This document shows, in pieces, positions 29,165 to 38,105 of a stretch of DNA of 64,000 nucleotides (position 1 is its first letter; every line of letters begins with the position of its first letter). A program made the translations under genes and the position numbers. The notes beneath the pieces are model-generated. The model ran no database searches, was not told where the DNA came from, and saw only the letters and a program-made list of their open reading frames with translations. Source of the stretch: Pieris napi (Eukaryota; Arthropoda; Insecta; Lepidoptera; Pieridae); assembly GCF_905475465.1 (NCBI RefSeq), contig NC_062243.1, forward strand, positions 10,626,267-10,690,266, in the 5' to 3' direction.

Positions 29165-32100
29165 GTACGTTTCAGAGTTGAATGAACTCTATTGATTTAT
29201 TTCTGTACTCGCGATTATAATAGGTTAACCTAATGACATATTCAAAATAAATTTATGCCGAACAATGGCTCAGTTCACACTTGGCGTGTTGACATGGCTT
29301 CGATTTCCGGTGGAACAATATTTTCATGTTTTAAGTTTTACCTGATTCATAAAACAGATGAAGTCTGCCCCATGCTTTTTGAGGCAGTTTTTGCCGCGCA
29401 CCACCAGCTAGCTGCCCTCCAATTTATTTCCGAACTAATTTGACTTAAAAGTGAATTCTTAAAAGGCCGGCAACGCACTTGCGAGCCCTCTGGCACTTAA
29501 CATCAGAGCTTCAAACGGCAGTGCCACCTGTATATAAAAATAAGCCTATCCAAAGTTCACTGTATTACTCTATATTTTGATGATTTCAGCAAAGCGAAAG
29601 TGAGTCGTCCGATGAAAAGCCAGTCAGTGTAGCAGCGGTCGTAGCACAGCAAGCAGCGGTGGCAGTAGCACAACAAGCGGCAGCAGCGCACGCGGCAGCA
29701 GCGGCTGTCAGCGCCGCGGTCGCTGCAAACGCCACTACAACCACTTCTTCCACCGAGAAGACGTTAGTCCCCGTCTCACAAGCGTCACAACCGAAGCGTC
29801 TCCACGTGTCCAACATCCCGTTCCGATTCAGAGATCCGGACCTCAGAAACATGTTTGGGGTAATTTTTGTTCTATGCACGGCATGTTTTTATTTAAACAA
29901 ATCTAGAGGTTTTAAATGTATATTTTATATTCCAGCAATATGGCACAATACTTGATGTAGAAATAATCTTCAACGAACGCGGCTCGAAGGTAAGAATCTG
30001 TGATAATCAACGATAGGTCGAGTGGCTCATTGAAATCCATTTCGTATGGATTCCAACGTAGCCACTTTTCAAAAATAATTATATTGTTTCAAACTTCAGA
30101 ACCAATATATTTAAAGCGTTCAATATGAATTTCAATTGGGATAAAATCTGTTTCAATGGTAGGAAAGTGGAAATGTGTTTATTAGCCTATGTGATTTATG
30201 TAGTTTCTTATATAGTGTACAAATTATTGGTTCTGAAGTATTTAGTTACAGGAATATGTTTTAACAATTGCAAATTTTCTATTTAAAAACCTTTAATTGA
30301 CGTATTCCTGTAGCTTTAAAATGATTTTATTTGTAGTTATTGTTATCTTAAATTGTTCAATATATTTTATAACAATAACTATAACAACTACTGCCCAAAC
30401 CAGTTTTGAATAAAGCATTGTAATGATAAGCTACCCTCGCTTAGTCTTGAGGCAAATGGGCTAAACATTAATCTTTAAATTATTTCCTTCTCACAGCATT
30501 TCTGGTTTTAATGTTTGGTGCAGTATCTCTAATTGCATTGTAAATTGACATAATAATAATCATTTCTAAAACTGCAATTTACATGATGAATATAATTTTA
30601 ACGTTTCTTGGTTGCGACGGCGGTGAAATCCTTTTCATGTTTAATAAATCCATTAAAGTATCTACGAAAACGATTTCACCGAAGTAGCTGATAACCGCAA
30701 ATTGTATTTCTGATTATTGCGAGAAACTCAAAAAACAACTCAATGATGTCTTTTCGAATACGGTCCAAAGATTTGTGAAGTAATTATTTGACTGATAACG
30801 CTTTGTCGTGTTACTGCTTTTCTTGTGTCAGTTTGGTGACCGACCCTATAGTAGCCCATGCTCGCTCATGTCTACGTATTTACTCTTTTGATAATAGCTC
30901 CCAGTTATTTTCTTCAATGCCTCACATTGGATATGTTTTAGAGAATGATGCATCATAAACAGCTGATATTCTAAATCATTCCGACGACAGCTCTATTATT
31001 CATGACTAATTGAACGAATCATCCAAACTGCACTGCTTTTTGTGTGTTTTCTGATGGAAATTTAATTGTTATGAACATTAGTTCTACGTATAGATGTATG
31101 TTTGTTTTCACTTCTACCGCGTGTAGTTTGGATGGTGAGGCATTCGGAATTGTATTTTAATACAGTGTCTAGAACGGTTATGTATTTCTGTCTATTTTGT
31201 TTAATTACTAGTTTTTCTCAGTCATGCGCTTTTCCTAACCGGGAACATAATTCATTAGTTTTGGGCATGTATACTTCGCTGACTCCAAAATGTTTTGTCA
31301 ATGAAGTATTAGAAGTAACTTTGGTGCATTACTTAGTCTAGCTTTGTCTCGATATTAGATTTTCTCGTGTGACGGGTTGACTTTCGTCGACGCTATTCGT
31401 TTAGCGTGCGCACCTCTGCTAAGGCAAATGTAGTCACGTCCTAAGCGCTTCAAAATACACGTTTCTTCCTTCCTTTAAATTCTCTTTCTCTCTGCCCAAT
31501 TATTGATGTACAATTTGTTGCACCCAGAATGGTACTTTATAATAATAGAGCTGTCATGCTTTATAGGCGTAAGCGTTATGTACGCAACTTGCCACTTTCA
31601 CAACTCGTCTATTTTCCACTGTATTGTGTGCTGTGCTAGCTGCTTTTTGTATCTATGGGTTGTCACCATGTTATGAAGTTACAAGTTTTCTAAGCACGAA
31701 TATAAATATTATATTTAAGTTCATAAATATCCTACTGGCTAAATACTGGCTTAAAATGTATAATGTCGCTTTTATAAAATTATATATTATTAGAGAACTG
31801 AGCACTGTACAACTTCGCACTATTTTTATAATATGAGTTTAATGTGTGTACATACACTACGAAATATATATAACTAAGTACAGCGAAGGGTGATTTAATC
31901 CATGACATAATAGCATTAATAAAAGTGTCATATTATTTGCTTAGCCAAACTAGTTTTCTTTAGTTTCCCGCATGAGCGACTTTAGAACAAATTGCAGCTA
32001 TCATTTCACATAATACGGAAAAATAAATTGTCCCAAAGAATTTCTGAGCTATAAACGTTTCTCTCGAGGCCCAATTACTTAATGTATCAATGTAATGTAA

Positions 32101-35100
32101 TCCAAACGCTTATGTGTACCCATTCAGCTAGATACTTACCGCTCAAACTATCAACGTAATCGAAAATATAACTTTAACAATTAATATAACTCGATAAACG
32201 AATATGCAACGCATATATTATGTTAATTTTTGTTGCACGTTGTTTTTTGAGCGACGCTGTTTTTAATGCATGTTTTGTCTGTCTTGCATGCAGGGATTCG
32301 GTTTTGTAACATTCGCAAATAGTGGTGATGCGGAGCGAGCACGAGAGCGTCTACACGGCACCGTGGTTGAGGGCAGAAAGATAGAGGTGTGCATGATTCA
32401 ATGATTACCAATGTTTACCATCCGTAGCACTCGTAACTTAACATCCCACTCCTACCACGCCCACAGCCCACAGCCCACCGCAACCTGCGCTCTGCTCTGT
32501 AGTTTGCCATGCTAGTGCATTTTAGCACTAAGTATGCCGCCGACTTGTCTAATCCGTAAACAAACCTTATTTATTTTGTCCCTTTACTCTCTAGACGGTC
32601 ATTTAAAATGCCGATCGAATGAGAGTCACAGAGTGTAGAACGAACGTCTCAATGTTGGCGAGGTAAGAATTACTGAATTACACTCTTTATCGCTACTTTA
32701 TTTTCATCTACTTCCTTCTTCTGTTTCACTGTACTACGAGAGCTGTCCTTTGTGTTTTTTTTAATTAGGTCATCCATTGCCATAGTTCAACTTTGTATAC
32801 TATCATGTTTTTAAGTAATTTAAAGTTAACGAGTTTATTTTTGATAAAGAATTTGTTTCCTGGGTTCGATTCCCAGTTGATATGAGACCTGATTTAGAAT
32901 TTGTCTTAATTTAATCAGGCTTTTTTTACATTTCTGTCACCCGCCGCGAATATATTTTTACATATTGTTTACTTCCCAAATCAGGTTAATAATGCCACCG
33001 CCCGAGTGCAGACAAAGAAACCTCCAGCAGTGCCAAACGGTAAGAATATAGTCAAACAATAATTATGATATACATTCCCACGATTATTGTGTAAGAAAGT
33101 GTAATGCATCTTGGCATTTTTTAACCCATTCAGACATTCTGGCTAGAAATGGATCCTGTTCCACTCTGGGTGAGAGTGCAGGCCTTGTGCAATCGATGTT
33201 GTCCTTTATGTGTCGAGATCTCTACGTGTTAGATCCTTTGTGGGAATGCTTAGATGAATGCTCCTAGATACTCCTTCGACATTGGAGGTGGCCTTTAACT
33301 ACGATTTCCTTGATAGATAACGTCCAATCTTCGTATAGTGAATGATGATATCAGAACAGAATGTCTCTCTTCTAACATATCCATTTTCTAGCGTCTTAAA
33401 CGCTTACCTTTCTACGAAACAAGCCTAATTACACATTTTTAAAGCTAATTTATACGGAAAAGCTTGTCTTGTGGAGTTTTCTAATCTCATACATACTCAT
33501 GAAAAGCTAACTCCAATGTCACCTGCCTGATTTCTTATCGAAGACAGCAATAGTTGGCTTGATAGTTAACTGTAAAATAATTGTTATAAGTCATTTATAC
33601 GATAATTCAGTGCACTAATTCACTTGTAGAGCATTCTAGACTCTTTTTTGGGTTAAGCATATGTTAATTCAATGTTTTTGTTCCAGTGTGTGTCCAGTGG
33701 CCGGAAGGTGAGAAAGGATTTTTATACAAACTATACTGAACGATGAAAGCTTCCGCGATTACATCTTTTATAACATTCATTCGAGCATGTACTTTTACTT
33801 ATATGTGGTGGGATAGTCTTAAGTATTGCTCGATAAATTGTTGTCACATCGGCATCTGTCTTAACGGCCATGCTTATTTAGATCAGAAAGTAGGAATGTG
33901 TTAATCGATCGCACGGTGAATTGAATTTATTTTCGTGATTGAAATCGTGTAATGTAGCCTGGCCTGAACACTGACGTCTATGAAAATTTATAGTTCTAAT
34001 CCAAAGCATTCCATAGTCATAGACAATAGAAGGTGATGTGTTAGTTACGTGTGACTGCCATGTTCGATCCTGATCTATAGGTCCTGTAAATCACAATCAT
34101 TAGAACACCAGCATCTATTTGAGGATTGAGTGCGTGAGTTCATTTTGACAACATAGTTGTCTTAAGGGGGTGGCCAAGTTTATAAATACGCGGTTTATAT
34201 TTTGAGATGAATACCAAAAAGACCATGGAGTTGTTTAACTCAAAGGAGGTGTTACTGATAGAAGCGATAGCAGAAAGAGCGGGTAAAGGAAGGTATAAGG
34301 TGTGGGGCGGCCACCCCGAACTAGTTAGGTCAGTGTGTAGAGGCGCGGTGTGTGCGCAGGGCTGCGGGTTTCCGGCGTGACTTGGCCGTGGCTGGGCGCG
34401 GCGCCGGCCGCAACGCCCGCGCCGCCGCTCGTGCTGGCCCCGCGCGCCGCTCAGCGACGCAGGTAACCCACACCCCGCACAGCACGGCACGGCACCCGCA
34501 TGACTCTATACCGTTTAGGAAGCGCGCGCTTTTCCCCCTCTCAAAAAGCGCTCGCTTTTCCCTGTAGTAGCCCTATGTGTGTTGCATGTAGCCCAGTCGG
34601 CGTTGCGCGGCGCGGTCGTCATGAGAGGTTCCCCTCGCCCGACAGCGCACGCGCAATCCTTCCAACCCATGCTGCCCCGCGCCGCTAGCGCCTACGCCTC
34701 GCCGTTGCACGCATATGCACAGTGAGTACTCACCCCGCACTTCACTTTAACTCATTGATCCTTTAATGCTTACGACATTCATTTAAAGTTCGCAAATTTA
34801 TTAGATAAATTTACCTACAATTTGAGTTATTTTTTATTAAATTATGTTACATTCCTATCCTTTAGCATCCTTTGATTGAATTTTAAAAAAATATTCTGAT
34901 TTGGAATTATTTTATTCCATGTTTTTCTAAATTTATTATTTCTTTAATTTTTCGCAGACGAAACCATCATCTACATCTACACGTCCATCCTCCAGCATAT
35001 TATCCTTACCGATTATTTTAATCACGAGACCCTTTCATCTATTTTACTTTTACTTTCGGTATGAGTTTAACAACTAATGTCTCATTAACAGCATCGCTAT

Positions 35101-38100
35101 CTGTTACTAAACTTTAACATGTAAAAAGTAGAGCTTTTTTAGAGGTAGCTTCGAAGTTCTTTAAGCATTTACATCCTTATATATTTCTCTTCCGCAGTAT
35201 TTGTAGCAATAATAGAATGTATATAGAATCTTAGCTGTATGTTAGTAGTCGGTTAAATTTAGCATTACCTATAAATATTGCTTTAGTTAAATCTATATTG
35301 AGTTAATAGATAGTTGTATGGAAGCTAACACAATTTGTTTTATTCGCAGCGTGTATTATGACCCGTTCTTAGCTGCAGCAGCGACCGCGGACTCGAACTA
35401 CAGATTACAGGTAATATATCTTAATTTTATAGTTAATTATTTATGGGATAAACTCCTGGTAATTTAATTTTAATTTATAAAGGCGTTTATTATATTATAG
35501 TATTTTTAACATCGTTTCGCATTTGAGGCGCACTGAATGACGCTCGCCTCTTTGGCAACGTCATCAACTGCGTTGGATATTTTCTGCGCCAAGGCTTTCT
35601 TACTGTCCGTAAATAACATAATGCAATAGTGGATTTTCACACTTGAATAATTGTAAGCTTTAATATACAGTCTAACCCACACACATTTGCTTAACAAAAG
35701 ATTCGATCATAGCGCGGCAATTGCCTCGTAAACTTCGTCTTCATATTTATAATTCTTTGGCAAAATCACACCTTTACCTTATTGAAATTTGGGGAGCCGC
35801 GACTAAAACTAACATATCACAAATTCAAATTGCTCAAAATAAACTAACTAAATTGCTTTTTCACTACTCATACTTAACATCTACACAAAAAATGTTAAGT
35901 GAAACAAAACTTATGAATATAAATCAATTATTTCAATACAATACCAGCTTATTAATCTACAAAAATTTAAATGACTATTAACACACTAACATTATTTTCA
36001 CTAAAATAAATCAAATTCAGAAGTGCAGTTCACGACGCCCTCATAATATAATTCTGCCTAAGTATAGAACCAATTACGGTAAAAAAAGAAGTGCTGTGGT
36101 ATAATATGCTTAAAAAATACAAGCGGCTAATAAACCATCTCTTGAGTGATCCCAGTTCTCTACGTAAATAAAAGTCCAACCAAGTTCTACTTCGCTAATT
36201 CATCCTTGAAGCTCTTCAATGACCCACGACGTGATAAATTGTATCTTTAGTATATAAGTTCTCAAGTGACTATTGTCTGTTATGAGAATAAATGTCTTTA
36301 AAGCTAATACGTAATTCAGAACTACATAAATTCGCACAAACAAATTGATACCCCATTGTAATAAAATAACCAAATCGAGTCGTGATAGTAGGTGTGTTGT
36401 TGCAGGCGGTGAAACCCGCAGCTGAGGTAATCCGGGCTCCGTCTAATTGTATTGCTTTCTGATTTGTGTCCACGCTAGTACAGTTTGATTGTGGAGTGAG
36501 TGCTGGGATTTTGGTTGCTCCTTTGTCGAGACGTTTCACCGTAACTGGTTGCACTGTGTTTGTGATAACAGAATCAGCGACCGCTTCTGTTCGTAGTGGG
36601 TGAATTAGTTCTAGTTCGAGCTGTTTTTATCTCAATGTACATCATGCAACGTGTAGAACATTGAGCCCACAAATTTTCACCCTCATACCACTAACACTTA
36701 GTCTATGGTGTAGTCGATACGGACAAGCATGATTTCATTTACGCCTTCTGTATAGTAACGGTGTGCAGAAATTCAAATTTGCATGTGTAATTAATCATCG
36801 TCCATCATTTTGCTCGTTTTAGTTCGATGCGTTTATTGCTTTCCAATTTTATTTATCGAACAAAGACCTCATGGACGTTATCACTTCGGTAAGATTCATC
36901 GACCTATTTAACTATTCATTAGTTTTGTCTTATAAATGTGCCTTTGTGGGCTCATTGTTTTTGTCATAGGTTTATTTATTTTTCATTATTTATGTACTAG
37001 GTTATTTATATTTAATCTAACATTATACATAACAATTATATACTATCGTATATGTTATATTGGTGAGGCGTATTTACCAAGAAACATTGCCGCCTGTAAA
37101 TCTTTCTAAATAATTTAATCTGATAAATTTCGAACATGAATTGTACATCTATTTAGTTCGTTGAGTATGAGTATCAAATTGGTTATCATCCCACATCATA
37201 TATAATGAAAGTAAAAATATATTTGCTATAATTTACAGGCGGCTGCGGCAGCCGCAGCAGCAGCTCCATTGCTAAAGTCGCCATTAACGAGTGCTCAGCA
37301 CGCTGCAGCAGCAGCAGCGGCCGCTAACTATGGCGCAGCAGCTCGGGCTGCGGCCGCCGCCGCTGTTAGTGCAGCGCCCGCACAAGCGGCACTCACTCCT
37401 CTAGCCGCCACGTAAGTCTTGTTACTATGTATAGTTTTGTATTTTGATATAAATTTTAGTTAGTTGCGATGTAGGATTTATTTAATGTAACTTTTCTTTG
37501 TTCTAATGAATGTAGTGTATTGTAGTAATAATTCATTTAGTATAACTATTCCTTCTTCTAATGAATGTAGAATTCATTTAGTGTAACCATTCCTTCTTCT
37601 AATGAATGTAGAATTAATTTAGTGTAACCATTCCTTCTTCTAATGAATATAGAATTCATTTAGTGTAACCATTCCTTCTTCTAATGAATGTAGAATTCAT
37701 TTAGTGTAACCATTCCTTCTTCTAATGAATATAGAATTCATTTAGTGTAACCATTCCTTCTAATGAATGTAGAATTCATTTAGTGTAACTATTCCTTCTT
37801 CTAATGAATGTAAATTTCATTTAGTGTAACTATTCCTTCTTCTAATGAATAAATGTTTGTAAATTAACCTTATTAAATGAATTAATTACAGATATGGAAG
37901 GGAGTACGCAGACCCATATTTAGGGCATAGCATCGGGCCAGTTACAGGATATGGGGTAATTATTTTCTTTACTAAACTGTGTAATTTCATGTAAAATGTC
38001 AAGCTGAACTTTCGTCATTTTAATTTTCTTCTTCAATTAAAACGTATGATTTTTCCACAGACTGCATTGTACAGAAGCGGGTACAACAGATTCGCGCCAT

Positions 38101-38105
38101 ACTAA
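28925..38105 (+). CDS. Rbfox1: Rbfox1/A2BP1 (Fox-1) RNA-binding splicing regulator, multi-exon, 5' end missing
   Basis: Nuclear splicing factor of the Fox-1 family, which binds (U)GCAUG in pre-mRNA. The in-phase chain is 28925-29164, 29590-29859, 29936-29989, 32294-32386, 32985-33039, 33687-33707, 34592-34721, 35350-35410, 37239-37411, 37892-37955, 38061-38105: 1206 nt, 401 residues plus TAA. Seen: one RRM at about residues 149-226 with RNP2 LHVSNI and RNP1 KGFGFVTF (split by an intron), the family signature FRFRDPDLRNMFGQYG, alanine-rich stretches before and after the RRM, and the C-terminus YRSGYNRFAPY, which closely matches vertebrate Rbfox ends. The 54- and 93-nt RRM exons match the family gene structure. 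The first exon listed opens at a splice acceptor, so upstream exons should exist; alternatively its ATG at 28928 starts some isoforms. Alternative exons are listed separately. Confidence 0.93.
29370..29545 (+). pseudogene. LINE 3' tail in Rbfox intron
   Basis: ggcagtttttgccgcgca and ggccggcaacgcacttgcga match the 48.4-kb copy. It sits between exons A and B. Confidence 0.65.
29590..29859 (+). CDS. Rbfox1: Rbfox exon B: Ala-rich linker and first half of RRM
   Basis: Acceptor gatgatttcag, donor GGG|gtaatt, 90 codons in phase 0. It starts QSESESSDEKP (acidic/serine), passes through a long Ala/Gln stretch, then SQPKRLHVSNIPFRFRDPD, which is the beta1 strand (RNP2) and alpha1 of the Fox RRM including the aromatic residues used for UGCAUG recognition in the family. 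Confidence 0.93.
29936..29989 (+). CDS. Rbfox1: Rbfox exon C: 54-nt RRM exon
   Basis: Acceptor tatattccag, donor AAG|gtaaga, 18 codons QYGTILDVEIIFNERGSK, the beta2 and loop segment of the Fox RRM. Intron upstream is only 76 nt. The 54-nt length is the same as in vertebrate Rbfox genes (family knowledge). Confidence 0.95.
32267..32395 (+). promoter_or_regulatory. TGCATG cluster around the 93-nt Rbfox RRM exon
   Basis: TGCATG at 32267-32272, 32285-32290 (the last base is followed directly by the acceptor cag) and 32390-32395 (fourth base of the downstream intron onward). UGCAUG is the Fox-1 binding hexamer. Sites upstream of or overlapping an acceptor usually repress inclusion. Predicted outcome: Fox protein binds its own pre-mRNA and promotes skipping of the RRM exon. 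Confidence 0.65.
32294..32386 (+). CDS. Rbfox1: Rbfox exon D: 93-nt RRM exon (RNP1), flanked by TGCATG
   Basis: Acceptor cttgcatgcag, donor GAG|gtgtgc, 31 codons in phase 0: GFGFVTFANSGDAERARE through GRKIE. It carries most of RNP1 and the alpha2/beta4 region, so skipping it keeps the frame but destroys the RRM. The acceptor itself overlaps TGCATG, and further copies lie 22-27 nt upstream and 4-9 nt into the downstream intron (see the regulatory entry and finding). Confidence 0.95.
32985..33039 (+). CDS. Rbfox1: Rbfox exon E: end of RRM
   Basis: Acceptor cttcccaaatcag, donor ACG|gtaaga, 55 nt, phase 0 in and 1 out. It encodes VNNATARVQTKKPPAVPN; VNNATARV is a highly conserved Fox RRM C-terminal motif. 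A SINE-like remnant with a pol III B box lies just upstream (32860s). Confidence 0.93.
33687..33707 (+). CDS. Rbfox1: Rbfox exon F: 21-nt microexon
   Basis: Acceptor tgtttttgttccag, donor AAG|gtgaga, 21 nt, phase 1 in and out, encoding (G)VCVQWPE across the junctions. Being a multiple of three it can be skipped without frame change. An internal ag at 33696-33697 offers a second acceptor that leaves 10 nt and would change frame. Confidence 0.7.
34360..34462 (+). CDS. Rbfox1: Rbfox candidate exon G: 103-nt frame-switching exon
   Basis: GC-rich segment in AT-rich surroundings with acceptor tgtgcgcag and donor CGCAG|gtaacc. Two of three frames are open. After exon F in phase 1 it reads LRVSGVTWPWLGAAPAATPA, then runs in exon H to a stop at 34689. 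In the other open frame it is Arg/Gly/Ala-rich (GRGAGRNARAAARAGPARR) and joins exon H in the main frame if the alternative acceptors at 33698 and 34597 are used. It is not in the simplest in-phase chain, so it is a candidate alternative exon. Confidence 0.45.
34583..34588 (+). promoter_or_regulatory. TGCATG abutting the exon H acceptor
   Basis: The acceptor reads gtTGCATGtag|CCCAG, so a bound Fox protein would sit on the 3' splice site of the C-terminal exon. Function is inferred from position only. Confidence 0.45.
34592..34721 (+). CDS. Rbfox1: Rbfox exon H: C-terminal domain exon
   Basis: Acceptor gttgcatgtag (or cccag five nt on, start 34597), donor CA|gtgagt. Phase 1 in, 2 out, reading QSALRGAVVMRGSPRPTAHA on to ASPLHAYA. 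The ALRG...RG motif recalls the AYRGAHLRGRG segment of vertebrate Fox C-terminal domains (inference). A TGCATG abuts the acceptor. A CpG-rich island covers 34330-34720, unlike the flanking introns. Confidence 0.75.
34958..35021 (+). CDS. Rbfox1: Rbfox candidate alternative last exon
   Basis: Acceptor tttaatttttcgcag. Joined to exon H in phase 2 it reads QRNHHLHLHVHPPAYYPYRL F then TAA at 35019. His/Pro/Tyr-rich with tyrosine repeats like Fox tails. A donor-like TTTCG|gtatga follows at 35059, so it might instead be a stop-containing cassette. Supported only by splice-site quality and open frame. Confidence 0.35.
35350..35410 (+). CDS. Rbfox1: Rbfox exon I
   Basis: Acceptor ttttattcgcag, donor CAG|gtaata, 61 nt, phase 2 in, 0 out, completing ...HAYAHVYYDPFLAAAATADS NYRLQ. 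The VYYDPFL tyrosine-rich block is typical of Fox C-terminal domains. Confidence 0.88.
35700..36160 (+). pseudogene. LINE ORF2 fragment in Rbfox intron
   Basis: The frame to 35981 includes LIEIWGAATKTNISQIQIAQ NKLTKLL and HYSYLTSTQKM, typical of jockey-type RT thumb/C-terminal regions (EIWG...I.LQNK..R). Similarity continues in a broken frame (RPHNIILPKYRTNYGKK). Confidence 0.65.
36406..36426 (+). CDS. Rbfox1: Rbfox candidate 21-nt microexon
   Basis: GCG GTG AAA CCC GCA GCT GAG, flanked by gttgttgcag and gtaatc, phase 0 on both sides, exactly compatible with exon I (phase 0 out) and exon J (phase 0 in). It would insert AVKPAAE. The upstream tract is only moderately pyrimidine-rich, so it needs transcript evidence. 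Confidence 0.3.
36780..36785 (+). promoter_or_regulatory. TGCATG upstream of candidate cassette exon
   Basis: It lies 37 nt before the candidate exon at 36823. This distance is within the range in which intronic Fox sites act, but the hexamer also occurs elsewhere in the window by chance. Confidence 0.3.
36823..36888 (+). CDS. Rbfox1: Rbfox candidate 66-nt cassette exon
   Basis: Acceptor ttttgctcgttttag, donor TCG|gtaaga. It is open in phase 0 and compatible with exons I and J, inserting 22 residues (FDAFIAFQFYLSNKDL through VITS). A TGCATG lies at 36780-36785, 37 nt upstream of the first exon base. The hydrophobic content is unusual for a Fox C-terminal domain, hence the low confidence. Confidence 0.3.
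37239..37411 (+). CDS. Rbfox1: Rbfox exon J: poly-alanine C-terminal exon
   Basis: Acceptor atttacag, donor CAC|gtaagt, 173 nt, phase 0 in, 2 out. It starts with nine alanines, then PLLKSPLTSAQH, an eight-alanine run, NYGAAARAAAAAAVSAAPA and TPLAAT. Alanine-rich segments are common in Fox C-terminal domains. The 41-bp minisatellite begins about 85 nt downstream. Confidence 0.9.
37498..37853. repeat. 41-bp minisatellite in Rbfox intron
   Basis: About eight copies of a unit around aattcatttagtgtaaccat tccttcttctaatgaatgtag, with a few substitutions; one unit is shorter by 3 nt. It ends about 40 nt before exon K, and its ttccttcttct stretches are pyrimidine-rich. Confidence 0.9.
37892..37955 (+). 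CDS. Rbfox1: Rbfox exon K
   Basis: Acceptor aattaattacag, donor GGG|gtaatt, 64 nt. It completes T then YGREYADPYLGHSIGPVTGY G, matching the YGRVYAADPYHHTIGP block of vertebrate Rbfox proteins. Confidence 0.93.
38061..38105 (+). CDS. Rbfox1: Rbfox terminal coding exon
   Basis: Acceptor gatttttccacag, then TALYRSGYNRFAPY and TAA. Vertebrate Rbfox isoforms end in the near-identical YRGGYNRFAPY, which fixes both the frame and the gene identity. Confidence 0.96.
   Translation, partial: TALYRSGYNRFAPY

Noticed and set aside
29586..29879. Minus-strand Ala/Thr/Cys-rich frame
   Set aside because: Shadow of the GCN repeats in Rbfox exon B read on the other strand.
34140..34490. 116-residue minus-strand frame
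   Set aside because: Product of the GC-rich Rbfox exon G region; no recognisable features.
35196..35240. Second alternative terminal exon after acceptor ctcttccgcag
   Set aside because: Splice acceptor is good but the reading (HICSNNRMYIES then stop) shows no Fox-like character; kept out of features.
36270..36554. 94-residue minus-strand frame
   Set aside because: Lies in the Rbfox intron opposite the candidate microexon; no recognisable domain.
37498..37853. CRISPR-like repeat array
   Set aside because: Contiguous 41-bp tandem units without distinct spacers, in a eukaryotic intron: a minisatellite.
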